Source: an uncultured Dorea sp.
GTDB lineage: Bacteria > Bacillota > Clostridia > Lachnospirales > Lachnospiraceae
Direction of reading: 5' to 3'
DNA length: 64,000 nt
Assembly: GCA_910584095.1 (NCBI GenBank)
Contig: CAJTYU010000014.1
Span: 13,342-77,341 of the forward strand
Shown: piece by piece, positions 1 through 7,539 of the stretch
How positions within the stretch are numbered: the first letter of the stretch is position 1
Layout: each line of letters opens with the position of its first letter
The notes under the pieces: generated by a model
The model's database searches: none
What the model was told of the DNA's origin: nothing
Seen by the model: the letters and a program-made list of their open reading frames with translations, nothing else
Program-made: the position numbers and the translations under genes

Positions 1-1054
1 TAATCTGAATCTTTCCGGCTTTACTTTCAAAAAACAAATCTACTTTTTCCGGGTCAAACTCTGCGCCGGAATAACCCATAGCGCACAGAATCCTTCCCCA
101 GTTTGCATCATGCCCCGCGATGGCTGTCTTAGTCAAATTGGAACATACGACTGCCTTTGCCAGAACCTTTGCCTGCTCTTTGGTATCTGCCCCGATCACT
201 TTCGCCTCAAAAAGAGCTGTGGCGCCCTCTCCGTCCCCGGCAATCTTCTTCGCCAGATATTCATTGACCACATGAAGCGCACGCTTAAATTCCTCGTAAT
301 CCTCCGTCCCGTATTCGACCGCCAGATTTTCCGCCATTCCGTTTGCCAGAACAAGCGCAGTATCGTTCGTGGACGTATCGCCGTCTACAGAAATCATATT
401 ATAGGTATCCGCTACGTCCTCACTGAGAGCCTTCTGCAGCGCCTCCTTTGTGATAACGGCGTCTGTTGTGATAAATGCGAGCATCGTACACATATTGGGA
501 TGGATCATGCCGGAGCCCTTCGCCATGCCTCCTATAGTTACTGTCTTCCCGCCGATCTGGATCGTTACGGCAATCTCTTTCTCACAGGTATCCGTGGTCA
601 TAATCGCTTTTGCCGCTTCTGTTCCCTTCTCCAGAGAATCCTTTTTCTTCCCAGCCAGCGCTCCAATTCCAGCCTTCACTCTGTCGATGGGCAGCTGTTT
701 TCCAATCACTCCGGTAGAACCAATCAAAACCCCCTCTGCATCCACAGACAAATGCTCCGCCGCCGCTTTTGCAGTCTCTTTGCAGTAGCCGAACCCTTCC
801 GCTCCCGTACACGCATTCGCAATTCCAGAATTTACAATGACAGCCTGCGATTTCTTCCCACTATCCACAATCTGCTTATCCCACTTCACAGGAGCCGCTT
901 TTACCACGTTGGTTGTAAACGTTCCCGCCGTCTCGCAGGGCACCTGACTGTAAATCAACGCCATATCCGTACGGTCCTGATATTTGATTCCCGCCGCCGT
1001 ACTGGCCGCTTCAAATCCCTTTGCCGCTGTTACGCCGCCTTTAATAATTTCCAT
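1..1054 (-). CDS. argJ: Glutamate N-acetyltransferase / amino-acid acetyltransferase ArgJ, C-terminus cut by window edge
   Basis: ArgJ transfers the acetyl group of N-acetylornithine to glutamate in the cyclic arginine pathway, and many members also use acetyl-CoA. The minus-strand frame starts at ATG 1054 and stays open to base 1, giving 351 codons of a family that is usually about 400 residues, so the C-terminal end lies outside the window. The self-cleavage region is visible as AIMTTDT about 190 residues in, where the precursor is normally cut before the second Thr to make the alpha and beta chains and the nucleophile. It lies 22 bp downstream of the GNAT gene and in the same direction as argC, so the three form one arginine operon. 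Identification rests on overall sequence recognition and context. Confidence 0.93.
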   Translation of the reverse strand, partial: MEIIKGGVTAAKGFEAASTAAGIKYQDRTDMALIYSQVPCETAGTFTTNVVKAAPVKWDKQIVDSGKKSQAVIVNSGIANACTGAEGFGYCKETAKAAAEHLSVDAEGVLIGSTGVIGKQLPIDRVKAGIGALAGKKKDSLEKGTEAAKAIMTTDTCEKEIAVTIQIGGKTVTIGGMAKGSGMIHPNMCTMLAFITTDAVITKEALQKALSEDVADTYNMISVDGDTSTNDTALVLANGMAENLAVEYGTEDYEEFKRALHVVNEYLAKKIAGDGEGATALFEAKVIGADTKEQAKVLAKAVVCSNLTKTAIAGHDANWGRILCAMGYSGAEFDPEKVDLFFESKAGKIQI

Positions 1055-1076
1055 CTCCAATCTCCGCCTTTCTTCT

Positions 1077-1523
1077 CTACTGCTCGTTAAATGCTGTAAT
1101 ATTCTCCTCATTCAATGTAAAATCATAGTAATTCAAATCCATTCTTCTAGTCCATCCGATCGTATTCCAAAAAGCGTTCCCCACATCGTTTCTGGTAAAT
1201 GCAATCAGGCATACCTTATTAATGTGCTCCTCCTTTAACGCCTCCATGGAAGCAACGACCATCGTCCTGCCGATACCTTTTCTGCGGTATGCGGCGTCAA
1301 CGCATACATGGTAAAAACACCCTCGTCTTCCGTCGTGTCCGCAGAGAATACTGCCAACGATCTTTCCGTCCTCTACAGCCACAACGCTGGTAGCAGGATT
1401 CCGTTTCAAAAACCGCTCCACTCCTTCTCTGGAATCATCAATACTCCGAATCCCGAAACCCCGGATTTTCTTCCACAGGGCATACACCTCATCATAGTCC
1501 TCCATCGTCATTACTCGAATCAT
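1077..1523 (-). CDS. GNAT-family N-acetyltransferase (YpeA-like) inside the arg operon
   Basis: This 148-residue protein is a single GNAT domain. The acetyl-CoA binding motif A is seen as VCVDAAYRRKGIGRTMV near residues 73-89, and the overall shape resembles the small YpeA/RimI-like acetyltransferases. The start at 1523 is preceded by AAGAGGT at a suitable distance. It lies between argC (25 bp upstream) and argJ (22 bp downstream) on the same strand. The position suggests a job in acetylated arginine intermediates, possibly making N-acetylglutamate, but a protein or small-molecule acetylase that simply shares the operon is equally possible. The substrate cannot be read from the sequence. Confidence 0.85.
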   Translation of the reverse strand: MIRVMTMEDYDEVYALWKKIRGFGIRSIDDSREGVERFLKRNPATSVVAVEDGKIVGSILCGHDGRRGCFYHVCVDAAYRRKGIGRTMVVASMEALKEEHINKVCLIAFTRNDVGNAFWNTIGWTRRMDLNYYDFTLNEENITAFNEQ

Positions 1524-1548
1524 AGATACCTCTTTTCAAGAATCTTTT

Positions 1549-2589
1549 CTAAGGGAACATTGGAACCAGATTCAGTCCTTCCGACTCATCCAGTCCAAAC
1601 ATCAGGTTCATATTCTGCACCGCCTGTCCGGCCGCGCCCTTTACCAGATTATCAATCGCGCCCATCATAATGATACGATTTGTACGCGGATCAATCTTAA
1701 AGTTTATATCCACATAGTTGCTTCCTTCCACCCATTTGGTCTCTGGCAGAACGCCCTCATCCAAAACCCGGACAAATTTCTCTTTCTGGTAATATTTATC
1801 ATAAATCTCTTTCACATAAGACCAGCTTACATCCTTTTTCAGCGACGCATATTCCGTAGCCAGAATGCCGCGGTTCATAGGAACCAGATGCGGCGTAAAA
1901 TTAATCACAACTTTTTCGCCAGAAGCATACCCTAACTGCTCCTCAATCTCCGGAGTATGTCTGTGGGAAGTTACGCCATACGCCTTCATATTCTCATTTA
2001 CCTCGCAGAACAGATTCGGCAGCTTCGCTCCTCTGCCCGCTCCGGAAGTGCCGGACTTAGCGTCCACGATCAGCGTACTCATATCAATAATGCCTTCCTT
2101 TGCCAGCGGATAGGCTGTCAGAATGGAACAGGTAGTATAACAGCCGGGATTTGCAACCAGCCGGGCCCGCCTTACATCCTCTCTGTTAATCTCGCACAGA
2201 CCGTAAACCGCTTCCTCTATATACCGAGGACTCTTGTGTTCAATGCCGTACCATTTCTCATAGACGGACACGTCCTTAATACGGAAATCCGCGCTCAAAT
2301 CTATAATCTTTGTCTCAGATAAAATAGCCTCATTTACCAGAGATGCACACAGTCCCTGAGGCGTAGCCGTAAAAATCACATCTGCCCGCCTTGCCAGTTC
2401 TTCCATATTGTCATCCATACATTTCGCATCTACAATCTGAAACATGTTCTGATAAACATCCGCATATCTCTGATCTACATAGCTTCTCGATCCATACCAA
2501 ACAATCTCCGCTTCTTTATGACCTGTAAGAATCCGCACCAGTTCGCCTCCCGCATAACCGGTGGAACCAATAATACCAACTTTAATCAT
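1549..2589 (-). CDS. argC: N-acetyl-gamma-glutamyl-phosphate reductase ArgC
   Basis: ArgC reduces N-acetylglutamyl-phosphate to the semialdehyde with NADPH, the third step of arginine synthesis. The 346-residue length is normal. The N-terminal Rossmann motif GIIGSTGYAGGEL is at residues 5-17, and the catalytic cysteine is Cys150 in VANPGCYTT. The C-terminal half carries the His-rich substrate region (TSHRHTPEIEEQ). The start at 2589 follows a purine-rich GAAAGGAAAG site. It is the first gene of the minus-strand arg operon and is divergent from argG. Confidence 0.96.
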   Translation of the reverse strand: MIKVGIIGSTGYAGGELVRILTGHKEAEIVWYGSRSYVDQRYADVYQNMFQIVDAKCMDDNMEELARRADVIFTATPQGLCASLVNEAILSETKIIDLSADFRIKDVSVYEKWYGIEHKSPRYIEEAVYGLCEINREDVRRARLVANPGCYTTCSILTAYPLAKEGIIDMSTLIVDAKSGTSGAGRGAKLPNLFCEVNENMKAYGVTSHRHTPEIEEQLGYASGEKVVINFTPHLVPMNRGILATEYASLKKDVSWSYVKEIYDKYYQKEKFVRVLDEGVLPETKWVEGSNYVDINFKIDPRTNRIIMMGAIDNLVKGAAGQAVQNMNLMFGLDESEGLNLVPMFP

Positions 2590-2633
2590 TTTTATCTTTC
2601 CTTTCTTTACCTATTATAAAGAATATCACGATT

Positions 2634-2662
2634 AGTTTATACTACTTTCAAATGTATGTAAA
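2634..2662 (-). promoter_or_regulatory. Predicted argC promoter
   Basis: On the minus strand a -35 element TTTACA (2657-2662) is 17 bp from a weak -10 TAAACT (2634-2639), about 45 bp upstream of the argC start. This is a motif match only; the -10 box is poor. Confidence 0.4.
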
Positions 2663-2775
2663 GCATTCTTTCAAATTTGTCCGCGAACCTGCAGCGGCTC
2701 GTTACTATTCACGGCCTAAGAGGCCGCTCACAGCAACAATTTGGACTCCCTTTCCGCGCTCATATTCCCTATGAC

Positions 2776-2944
2776 GCATAATTATACATTACTTATGAAT
2801 ATTATGCAAGAATTTTTTTATTTTATATTGGCAGTCCTGTATTTCTTAGAAATTATATGCATTTCACTTGCATAAATACCTATTTATATGCATTTTATAT
2901 ACATAATATACAATTATATTTCATTCTCTCATTTCTTGTTGCAT
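2776..2944. promoter_or_regulatory. Cluster of ArgR-like boxes between argC and argG
   Basis: The 530-bp gap between divergent argC and argG holds no gene. It contains several AT-rich 14-18 bp near-palindromes with TGCATA or TGAATA half sites: GCATAATTATACAT (2776-2789), ATGAATATTATGCAA (2795-2809, about two helical turns from the first) and further TGCAT half sites from 2858 to 2944, some overlapping the argG -35 element. ArgR hexamers bind paired boxes of this type at arginine promoters. Specific binding is inferred. Confidence 0.5.
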
Positions 2945-2967
2945 ATTTATAAAATTTAGTGTATAGT
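2939..2967 (+). promoter_or_regulatory. Predicted argG promoter
   Basis: TTGCAT (2939-2944) and TATAGT (2962-2967) are separated by 17 bp. The implied transcript has a leader of about 145 nt before the argG start. The -35 element overlaps an ArgR-like half site, which fits repression by arginine. Confidence 0.6.
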
Positions 2968-2991
2968 AGTGTTTGCGTAAATACAGAACAC

Positions 2992-3027
2992 ACCCTCAGC
3001 GGACAAAGACACACTCCCCTTGAGGGT
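2992..3027 (+). promoter_or_regulatory. Stem-loop in the argG leader
   Basis: ACCCTCA (2992-2998) pairs with TGAGGGT (3021-3027). The downstream arm can instead pair through GGGTA with TACCC around 3040-3045, so two exclusive structures are possible. No T-box consensus and no U-tract are seen; any attenuation role is speculative. Confidence 0.3.
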
Positions 3028-3120
3028 ACCATAGTCAAATACCCCCGCATCAGCCGCCAAATATCCTTGCATCCATGGCTGCTTCGAGGGAATAAAAACA
3101 TAAGTCTGGAGGAATTTATA

Positions 3121-4344
3121 ATGAAAGAAAAAGTTGTTCTCGCTTATTCAGGAGGTCTTGACACCACTGCTATCATACCTTGGCTGAAAGAGAATTTTAA
3201 CTATGAAGTTATCTGCTGCTGCATTGACTGCGGACAAGGCGAAGAACTGGATGGTTTGGAGGAGCGCGCCAAATTGTCCGGCGCTTCTAAATTATATATA
3301 GAAGATATTGTTGATGATTTTTGCGATAATTACATTGTACCATGCGTTCAGGGACATGCCGTTTATGAAAACAAATATCTTCTGGGCACCTCTATGGCTC
3401 GTCCGGCTATTGCAAAAAGGCTGGTTGAAATCGCCAGAAAGGAAGGCGCTTGCGCCGTCTGCCACGGCGCGACTGGAAAAGGTAACGATCAAATCCGGTT
3501 TGAGCTTGGCATCAAGGCTCTCGCACCGGATCTTAAGATTATCGCGCCATGGAGAATGACCGACGTGTGGACCATGCAGTCCCGCGAAGATGAGATTGAA
3601 TACTGCAAGGCGCATGGCATCAATCTTCCCTTTGACGCCAGCCACAGCTACAGCCGCGACCGTAACCTGTGGCACATCAGCCATGAGGGCTTAGAGCTTG
3701 AAGATCCGTCCTGCGAACCAAACTATGACCATCTTTTAGTTCTCGGCGTCACTCCGGAAAAGGCTCCGGACGAACCGGAATATGTAACTATGACCTTTGA
3801 AAAAGGCGTCCCAAAAAGCGTAAACGGACAGGAAATGAAGGTATCTGACATAATCCGCAAGTTAAATGAACTTGGCGGCAGGCACGGCGTCGGTATTATT
3901 GATATTGTAGAAAACCGTGTTGTCGGCATGAAATCCCGGGGCGTATATGAAACCCCTGGCGGAACCATTCTCTACGAGGCTCATCAGCAGTTAGAAGAAC
4001 TGGTATTGGACCGCGCAACCTACGAAGTAAAAGAAGAGATGGGCAATAAACTGTCTCAGATCGTATACGAAGGCAAATGGTTCACGCCACTGCGCGAAGC
4101 TGTGCAGGCATTTATCGAAAGCACGCAGGAATATGTGACCGGCGAAGTCAAGTTCAAGCTCTACAAGGGCAATATTATCAAAGCCGGAACCACTTCCCCC
4201 TATTCACTATACAGTGAATCCCTTGCAAGCTTCACTACCGGGGATTTATACGATCATCATGACGCAGACGGATTCATTAATCTGTTCGGACTTCCTTTGA
4301 AGGTCCGCGCTATGGTAATGCAGGAAAAAGAAGCGGACAAATAA
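3121..4344 (+). CDS. argG: Argininosuccinate synthase ArgG
   Basis: ArgG joins citrulline and aspartate with ATP to make argininosuccinate. The 407-residue protein has the N-type ATP pyrophosphatase loop AYSGGLDTT at residues 8-16 and the conserved GATGKGNDQ region near residue 120. An in-frame ATG lies upstream at 2959, but the start at 3121 is preferred: it has the ribosome site TGGAGGA about 7 bases upstream and begins exactly at the conserved family N-terminus. The gene is a single transcription unit, with a promoter at 2939 and a strong terminator at 4373. Confidence 0.97.
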   Translation: MKEKVVLAYSGGLDTTAIIPWLKENFNYEVICCCIDCGQGEELDGLEERAKLSGASKLYIEDIVDDFCDNYIVPCVQGHAVYENKYLLGTSMARPAIAKRLVEIARKEGACAVCHGATGKGNDQIRFELGIKALAPDLKIIAPWRMTDVWTMQSREDEIEYCKAHGINLPFDASHSYSRDRNLWHISHEGLELEDPSCEPNYDHLLVLGVTPEKAPDEPEYVTMTFEKGVPKSVNGQEMKVSDIIRKLNELGGRHGVGIIDIVENRVVGMKSRGVYETPGGTILYEAHQQLEELVLDRATYEVKEEMGNKLSQIVYEGKWFTPLREAVQAFIESTQEYVTGEVKFKLYKGNIIKAGTTSPYSLYSESLASFTTGDLYDHHDADGFINLFGLPLKVRAMVMQEKEADK

Positions 4345-4372
4345 TTCTTGTTCAGGCAAAGTTTATTCAGGC

Positions 4373-4411
4373 GTAAAAGAATGCTGCAAATGAATCGCAG
4401 CATTCTTTTAC
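4373..4411 (+). terminator. Rho-independent terminator of argG
   Basis: A perfect 15-bp stem (4373-4387 with 4397-4411) with a 9-nt loop ends in TTTTAC followed by a T-rich stretch, 28 bases after the argG stop. Confidence 0.9.
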
Positions 4412-4501
4412 TATTTCTTTCATATTATCAGAACAGTCGCATATATATAGCATACAATCTATTTTTTCCATGAAATATCACATTTCTCAGGAGGTTGCAA
4501 C

Positions 4502-5215
4502 ATGGTTCCTGTTATCGGTATTGCAAGCTGCGGCTTCACAGAAGATAAACAATTTGTCAGCCAGCCTTATATCCATGCCATTGAAAGTTCAGGCGGACTT
4601 CCCATCATTCTTCCCTGCATGGAAAAAAAACCGGCGCTTTCTTCCCTTAAGTTCTGCGATGCGTTTCTCTTCTGCGGCGGCGACGACATCACTCCGGCGC
4701 TTATGGACGAAGAACCGTCGCCTTTGAACGGAATGACTGATTTAAAAACGGATTCCTTTCACTTAGAACTTGTCCAGACGGTTCTTGCCTCCCGCAAGCC
4801 GCTGCTTGCCATCTGCCGGGGAATGCAGGTATTAAATATCGCCATGGGCGGCAGCATTTATCAGGATGCATCCCTGTACCCACAAAACCATATCGGCCAT
4901 ATACAGCATTCTATAAAACGCAGCGACATTTCCCACAAGGTTTCCTTTAAAAAACCTAGCATGCTATACAATATTTTTAATGAATACACCTTTACCAATA
5001 GCTTTCATCACCAGTATATCAAACATCCAGCCCCTCATCTTACTCCAGTAGGACACACCTCCGATCAGGTAATTGAAGCTTTAGAGTCTGATGATCATCC
5101 CTTTTTAATCGGAGTACAATGGCATCCGGAATGTATGTATGATACTTCCTCCAAAATGAGAGAGCTTTTTCGCCGTTTTATCCAAATCTCTGCAGCAGAA
5201 TCCAAGCGCCGCTAA
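4502..5215 (+). CDS. Class I glutamine amidotransferase-like hydrolase (PuuD / peptidase C26 family)
   Basis: The protein resembles gamma-glutamyl-gamma-aminobutyrate hydrolases, which release GABA or related amines from gamma-glutamyl conjugates. It has 237 residues. The nucleophile is Cys105 in LLAICRGMQVLN, the oxyanion region FCGGDDITP is near residues 57-65, and the His-Glu pair is in VQWHPE near the C-terminus. The start at 4502 follows AGGAGG by 7 bases. It stands alone between the argG terminator and the coat-protein genes, so the substrate is not indicated by its neighbours. Confidence 0.88.
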   Translation: MVPVIGIASCGFTEDKQFVSQPYIHAIESSGGLPIILPCMEKKPALSSLKFCDAFLFCGGDDITPALMDEEPSPLNGMTDLKTDSFHLELVQTVLASRKPLLAICRGMQVLNIAMGGSIYQDASLYPQNHIGHIQHSIKRSDISHKVSFKKPSMLYNIFNEYTFTNSFHHQYIKHPAPHLTPVGHTSDQVIEALESDDHPFLIGVQWHPECMYDTSSKMRELFRRFIQISAAESKRR

Positions 5216-5377
5216 AAATACCAAAATCAAAAAAGCCGTTTTCTATCCTTTCATTTTCTGGAAATATATACCTCAATTCCAAAATTACTTCCGTACATAG
5301 TTTCTGCATTCATCTGACATACTATTCTCTGTACAGCAAAAAATTAATTTTGCCACATTATGAAAGGAGGATTTCCC

Positions 5378-5560
5378 ATGTCAGAAATATCAGTATTGGA
5401 TCTTCAGAATCTTCGTCACTTAATTGGAGGTTATGATAACAGTCATTGTAAAATGACTGAATATGCAAGTCAGTGCAAGGATCCTGAAATCAAAAAATTA
5501 TTTACGGATGCAGCCAACTCAGCAATGAAAAACAAGCAGGATCTTATGAAATTCTTATAA
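5378..5560 (+). CDS. Small spore-coat-like protein (first of a pair)
   Basis: This 60-residue protein is predicted to form two helices and is rich in Lys, Asn and Ser. The ATG at 5378 is chosen because AAAGGAGG lies 8 bases upstream; an earlier in-frame ATG at 5360 has no such site. It is followed after 22 bp by a CotF-family protein, and small CotF-like half-bundles of this kind are common in spore-forming Clostridia. It may pair with its neighbour to complete a ferritin-like bundle. Assignment rests on family resemblance and pairing. Confidence 0.6.
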   Translation: MSEISVLDLQNLRHLIGGYDNSHCKMTEYASQCKDPEIKKLFTDAANSAMKNKQDLMKFL

Positions 5561-5582
5561 AAAGCGTACAGGAGGTAACGTC

Positions 5583-5843
5583 ATGTTAAGTGAAAAGACA
5601 ATGGTTGTGGACGCCCTGAACGGAGTTAACGGCGAACTCTCCCGTTTTGGGGAAATGATTCCGCAGACTGAAAACAAAGAACTAAAGCAGTGTTTAAAGC
5701 AGATTCGTAACGAATGTGAAATGTCACAGGAAAAATTATATCAGACAGCCCGCGAAAAGAGCTATTATGTGCCGGCAGAAATTGCGTCCCGCAAAGAGAT
5801 TGACCATGTAAAATCTGTCATTACCCAATTGTCAATGAAATAG
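5583..5843 (+). CDS. CotF-family spore coat protein
   Basis: This 86-residue all-helical protein resembles the C-terminal half of CotF-type coat proteins (MSQEKLYQTAREKSYYVPA region, residues 47-65). The ribosome site CAGGAGG lies 8 bases upstream of ATG 5583. It is transcribed with the 60-residue gene ahead of it. No catalytic motif is present and a structural coat role is inferred from the family. Confidence 0.7.
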   Translation: MLSEKTMVVDALNGVNGELSRFGEMIPQTENKELKQCLKQIRNECEMSQEKLYQTAREKSYYVPAEIASRKEIDHVKSVITQLSMK

Positions 5844-6014
5844 TAAAATCTACACTTCCCATACTGCCCTGCCAGATATCCGTCCGGTGGGGCAATATGC
5901 GCGGACAAATACTGTTTTACATACAGAAATGAATAAACACATCCACATTCATTCATATTTCTTGTTAAAATTCACAAAATTAGTGATTTTTCAATTTTAT
6001 TATGCAAGAAACAA

Positions 6015-6042
6015 TTGACGATTTTTCAATTTATGGTAAAAT
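6015..6042 (+). promoter_or_regulatory. Predicted aminotransferase promoter
   Basis: TTGACG (6015-6020) and TAAAAT (6037-6042) with a 16-bp spacer. A 13-nt direct repeat GATTTTTCAATTT begins at 5985 and again at 6020, so it brackets the -35 element and could be an operator. Confidence 0.55.
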
Positions 6043-6083
6043 AATACACGTTGAGTAAAATAAGTATTGGAGGATGCATAAAA

Positions 6084-7370
6084 GTGGCAGCGTATAAGGA
6101 TTTATCAAAAAAAGAATTATCAGCATTAAAAGCAGATCTGGAAAAGGAATTTAAAAAAGTAAAAGCAAAGGGCATTAAGCTCGACATGTCCAGAGGCAAG
6201 CCGTCAACCGAGCAGCTCAACCTGTCCATGGAGATGATGGACGTCCTCACCAGTAAATCCGACTTGGTTTGCGAGGAAGGTGTAGACTGCCGCAATTATG
6301 GAGTATTAGACGGCATCAAAGAAGCAAAACAGCTTCTTGCCGATATGATGGAAGTACCAAAGGATAATATAGTAATTTTCGGAAATTCCAGTTTAAATGT
6401 TATGTACGATACGATCGCCCGTTCCATGACCCACGGCGTTATGGGCAGCACTCCGTGGAGCAAGCTGGATAAGGTCAAATTCCTGTGCCCCGTTCCGGGA
6501 TATGACAGACATTTTGCAATCACAGAATATTTCGGCATCGAGATGATCAATGTCCCCATGACCCCGACCGGACCGGATATGGATATCGTAGAGAAGCTCG
6601 TATGCTCCGACCCGGCCGTCAAGGGAATCTGGTGCGTACCGAAATATTCCAACCCACAGGGAATTACATATTCCGACGAGACCGTACACCGCTTTGCCAA
6701 GCTGAAACCGGCGGCGGAGGATTTCCGCATTTATTGGGATAACGCTTACGGCATTCATCATTTATATGAAGATAAGCACGATTATTTGATCGAGATTTTT
6801 ATGGAGTGTAAGAAGGAAGGCCATCCGGATATGGTATATAAATTTGCTTCCACCTCCAAGATCAGCTTCCCGGGTTCCGGTATCGGCGCCATTGCGGCAT
6901 CCGACGCCAATCTGGCGGATATCAGGAAGCAGATGAAGATCCAGACCATCGGACATGATAAATTAAATCAGCTCCGCCATGCAAGATATTTTGGCGACAT
7001 TCATGGCATGGTAAAACATATGAGACGTCACGCTGACATTATGCGTCCGAAGTTCGATACAGTTCTGCAGACGTTAGAGACGGAGCTTAGCGGATTGGAG
7101 ATTGGTTCATGGTTAGCGCCCAGAGGAGGCTACTTCATCTCCTTTGACGCCATGGAAGGCTGTGCAAAAGCCATCGTTGCCAAAGCAAAGGAAGCCGGAC
7201 TGGTAATGACAGACGCCGGGGCTACTTTCCCATACGGTAAGGATCCAAAGGATTCCAATATCCGCATCGCCCCTTCCTACCCAACCTTAGAGGAGCTGAA
7301 AGAAGCAACAAAGATATTTGTCCTCAGCGTTAAATTGGTTAGTATTGATAAACTGTTAGAAAACATGTAG
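6084..7370 (+). CDS. Class I aminotransferase, aspartate-aminotransferase-like (PF12897 type)
   Basis: This PLP enzyme of about 428 residues resembles the aspartate aminotransferases first described in Corynebacterium. The PLP lysine lies in STSKISFPGSGIG, about residue 255, and the N-terminal LDMSRGKPSTEQL signature is present. GTG at 6084 is chosen as start because GGAGG lies 10 bases upstream and the family N-terminus AAYKDLSKKEL follows; an ATG at 6051 lies upstream of this site. It is monocistronic, with its own promoter and a strong terminator. The substrate is most likely aspartate or glutamate with 2-oxo acids. Confidence 0.87.
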   Translation: MAAYKDLSKKELSALKADLEKEFKKVKAKGIKLDMSRGKPSTEQLNLSMEMMDVLTSKSDLVCEEGVDCRNYGVLDGIKEAKQLLADMMEVPKDNIVIFGNSSLNVMYDTIARSMTHGVMGSTPWSKLDKVKFLCPVPGYDRHFAITEYFGIEMINVPMTPTGPDMDIVEKLVCSDPAVKGIWCVPKYSNPQGITYSDETVHRFAKLKPAAEDFRIYWDNAYGIHHLYEDKHDYLIEIFMECKKEGHPDMVYKFASTSKISFPGSGIGAIAASDANLADIRKQMKIQTIGHDKLNQLRHARYFGDIHGMVKHMRRHADIMRPKFDTVLQTLETELSGLEIGSWLAPRGGYFISFDAMEGCAKAIVAKAKEAGLVMTDAGATFPYGKDPKDSNIRIAPSYPTLEELKEATKIFVLSVKLVSIDKLLENM

Positions 7371-7411
7371 CCCTTTAACTCGTAAGCGGCATATGTCCTC
7401 ACCTATACAAA

Positions 7412-7462
7412 ACTGGAGCAAATCTGTATAACAGAGACAGATTTGCTCCAGTCTTATTTTAT
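7412..7462 (+). terminator. Terminator of the aminotransferase gene
   Basis: A perfect 16-bp stem (7412-7427 with 7437-7452) is followed by a TCTTATTTTATTT tract. Confidence 0.9.
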
Positions 7463-7539
7463 TTCTTCTTTACCGGGCTTACAAAAGTTCGCGGGCAGGT
7501 TTAACATTTATTGATTCTGTTGTGAGAATTTCTTCTCAA

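Noticed and set aside
110..1090. Long plus-strand open frame opposite argJ
   Set aside because: It is antisense shadow coding with His/Arg/Cys-rich low-quality sequence and no ribosome site.
2992..3045. T-box or amino-acid leader peptide ahead of argG
   Set aside because: No T-box consensus, no Arg-codon-rich short frame and no terminator U-tract.
2959..3120. In-frame N-terminal extension of argG from ATG 2959
   Set aside because: It lies across the promoter -10 region, has no ribosome site, and the conserved ArgG N-terminus begins at 3121.
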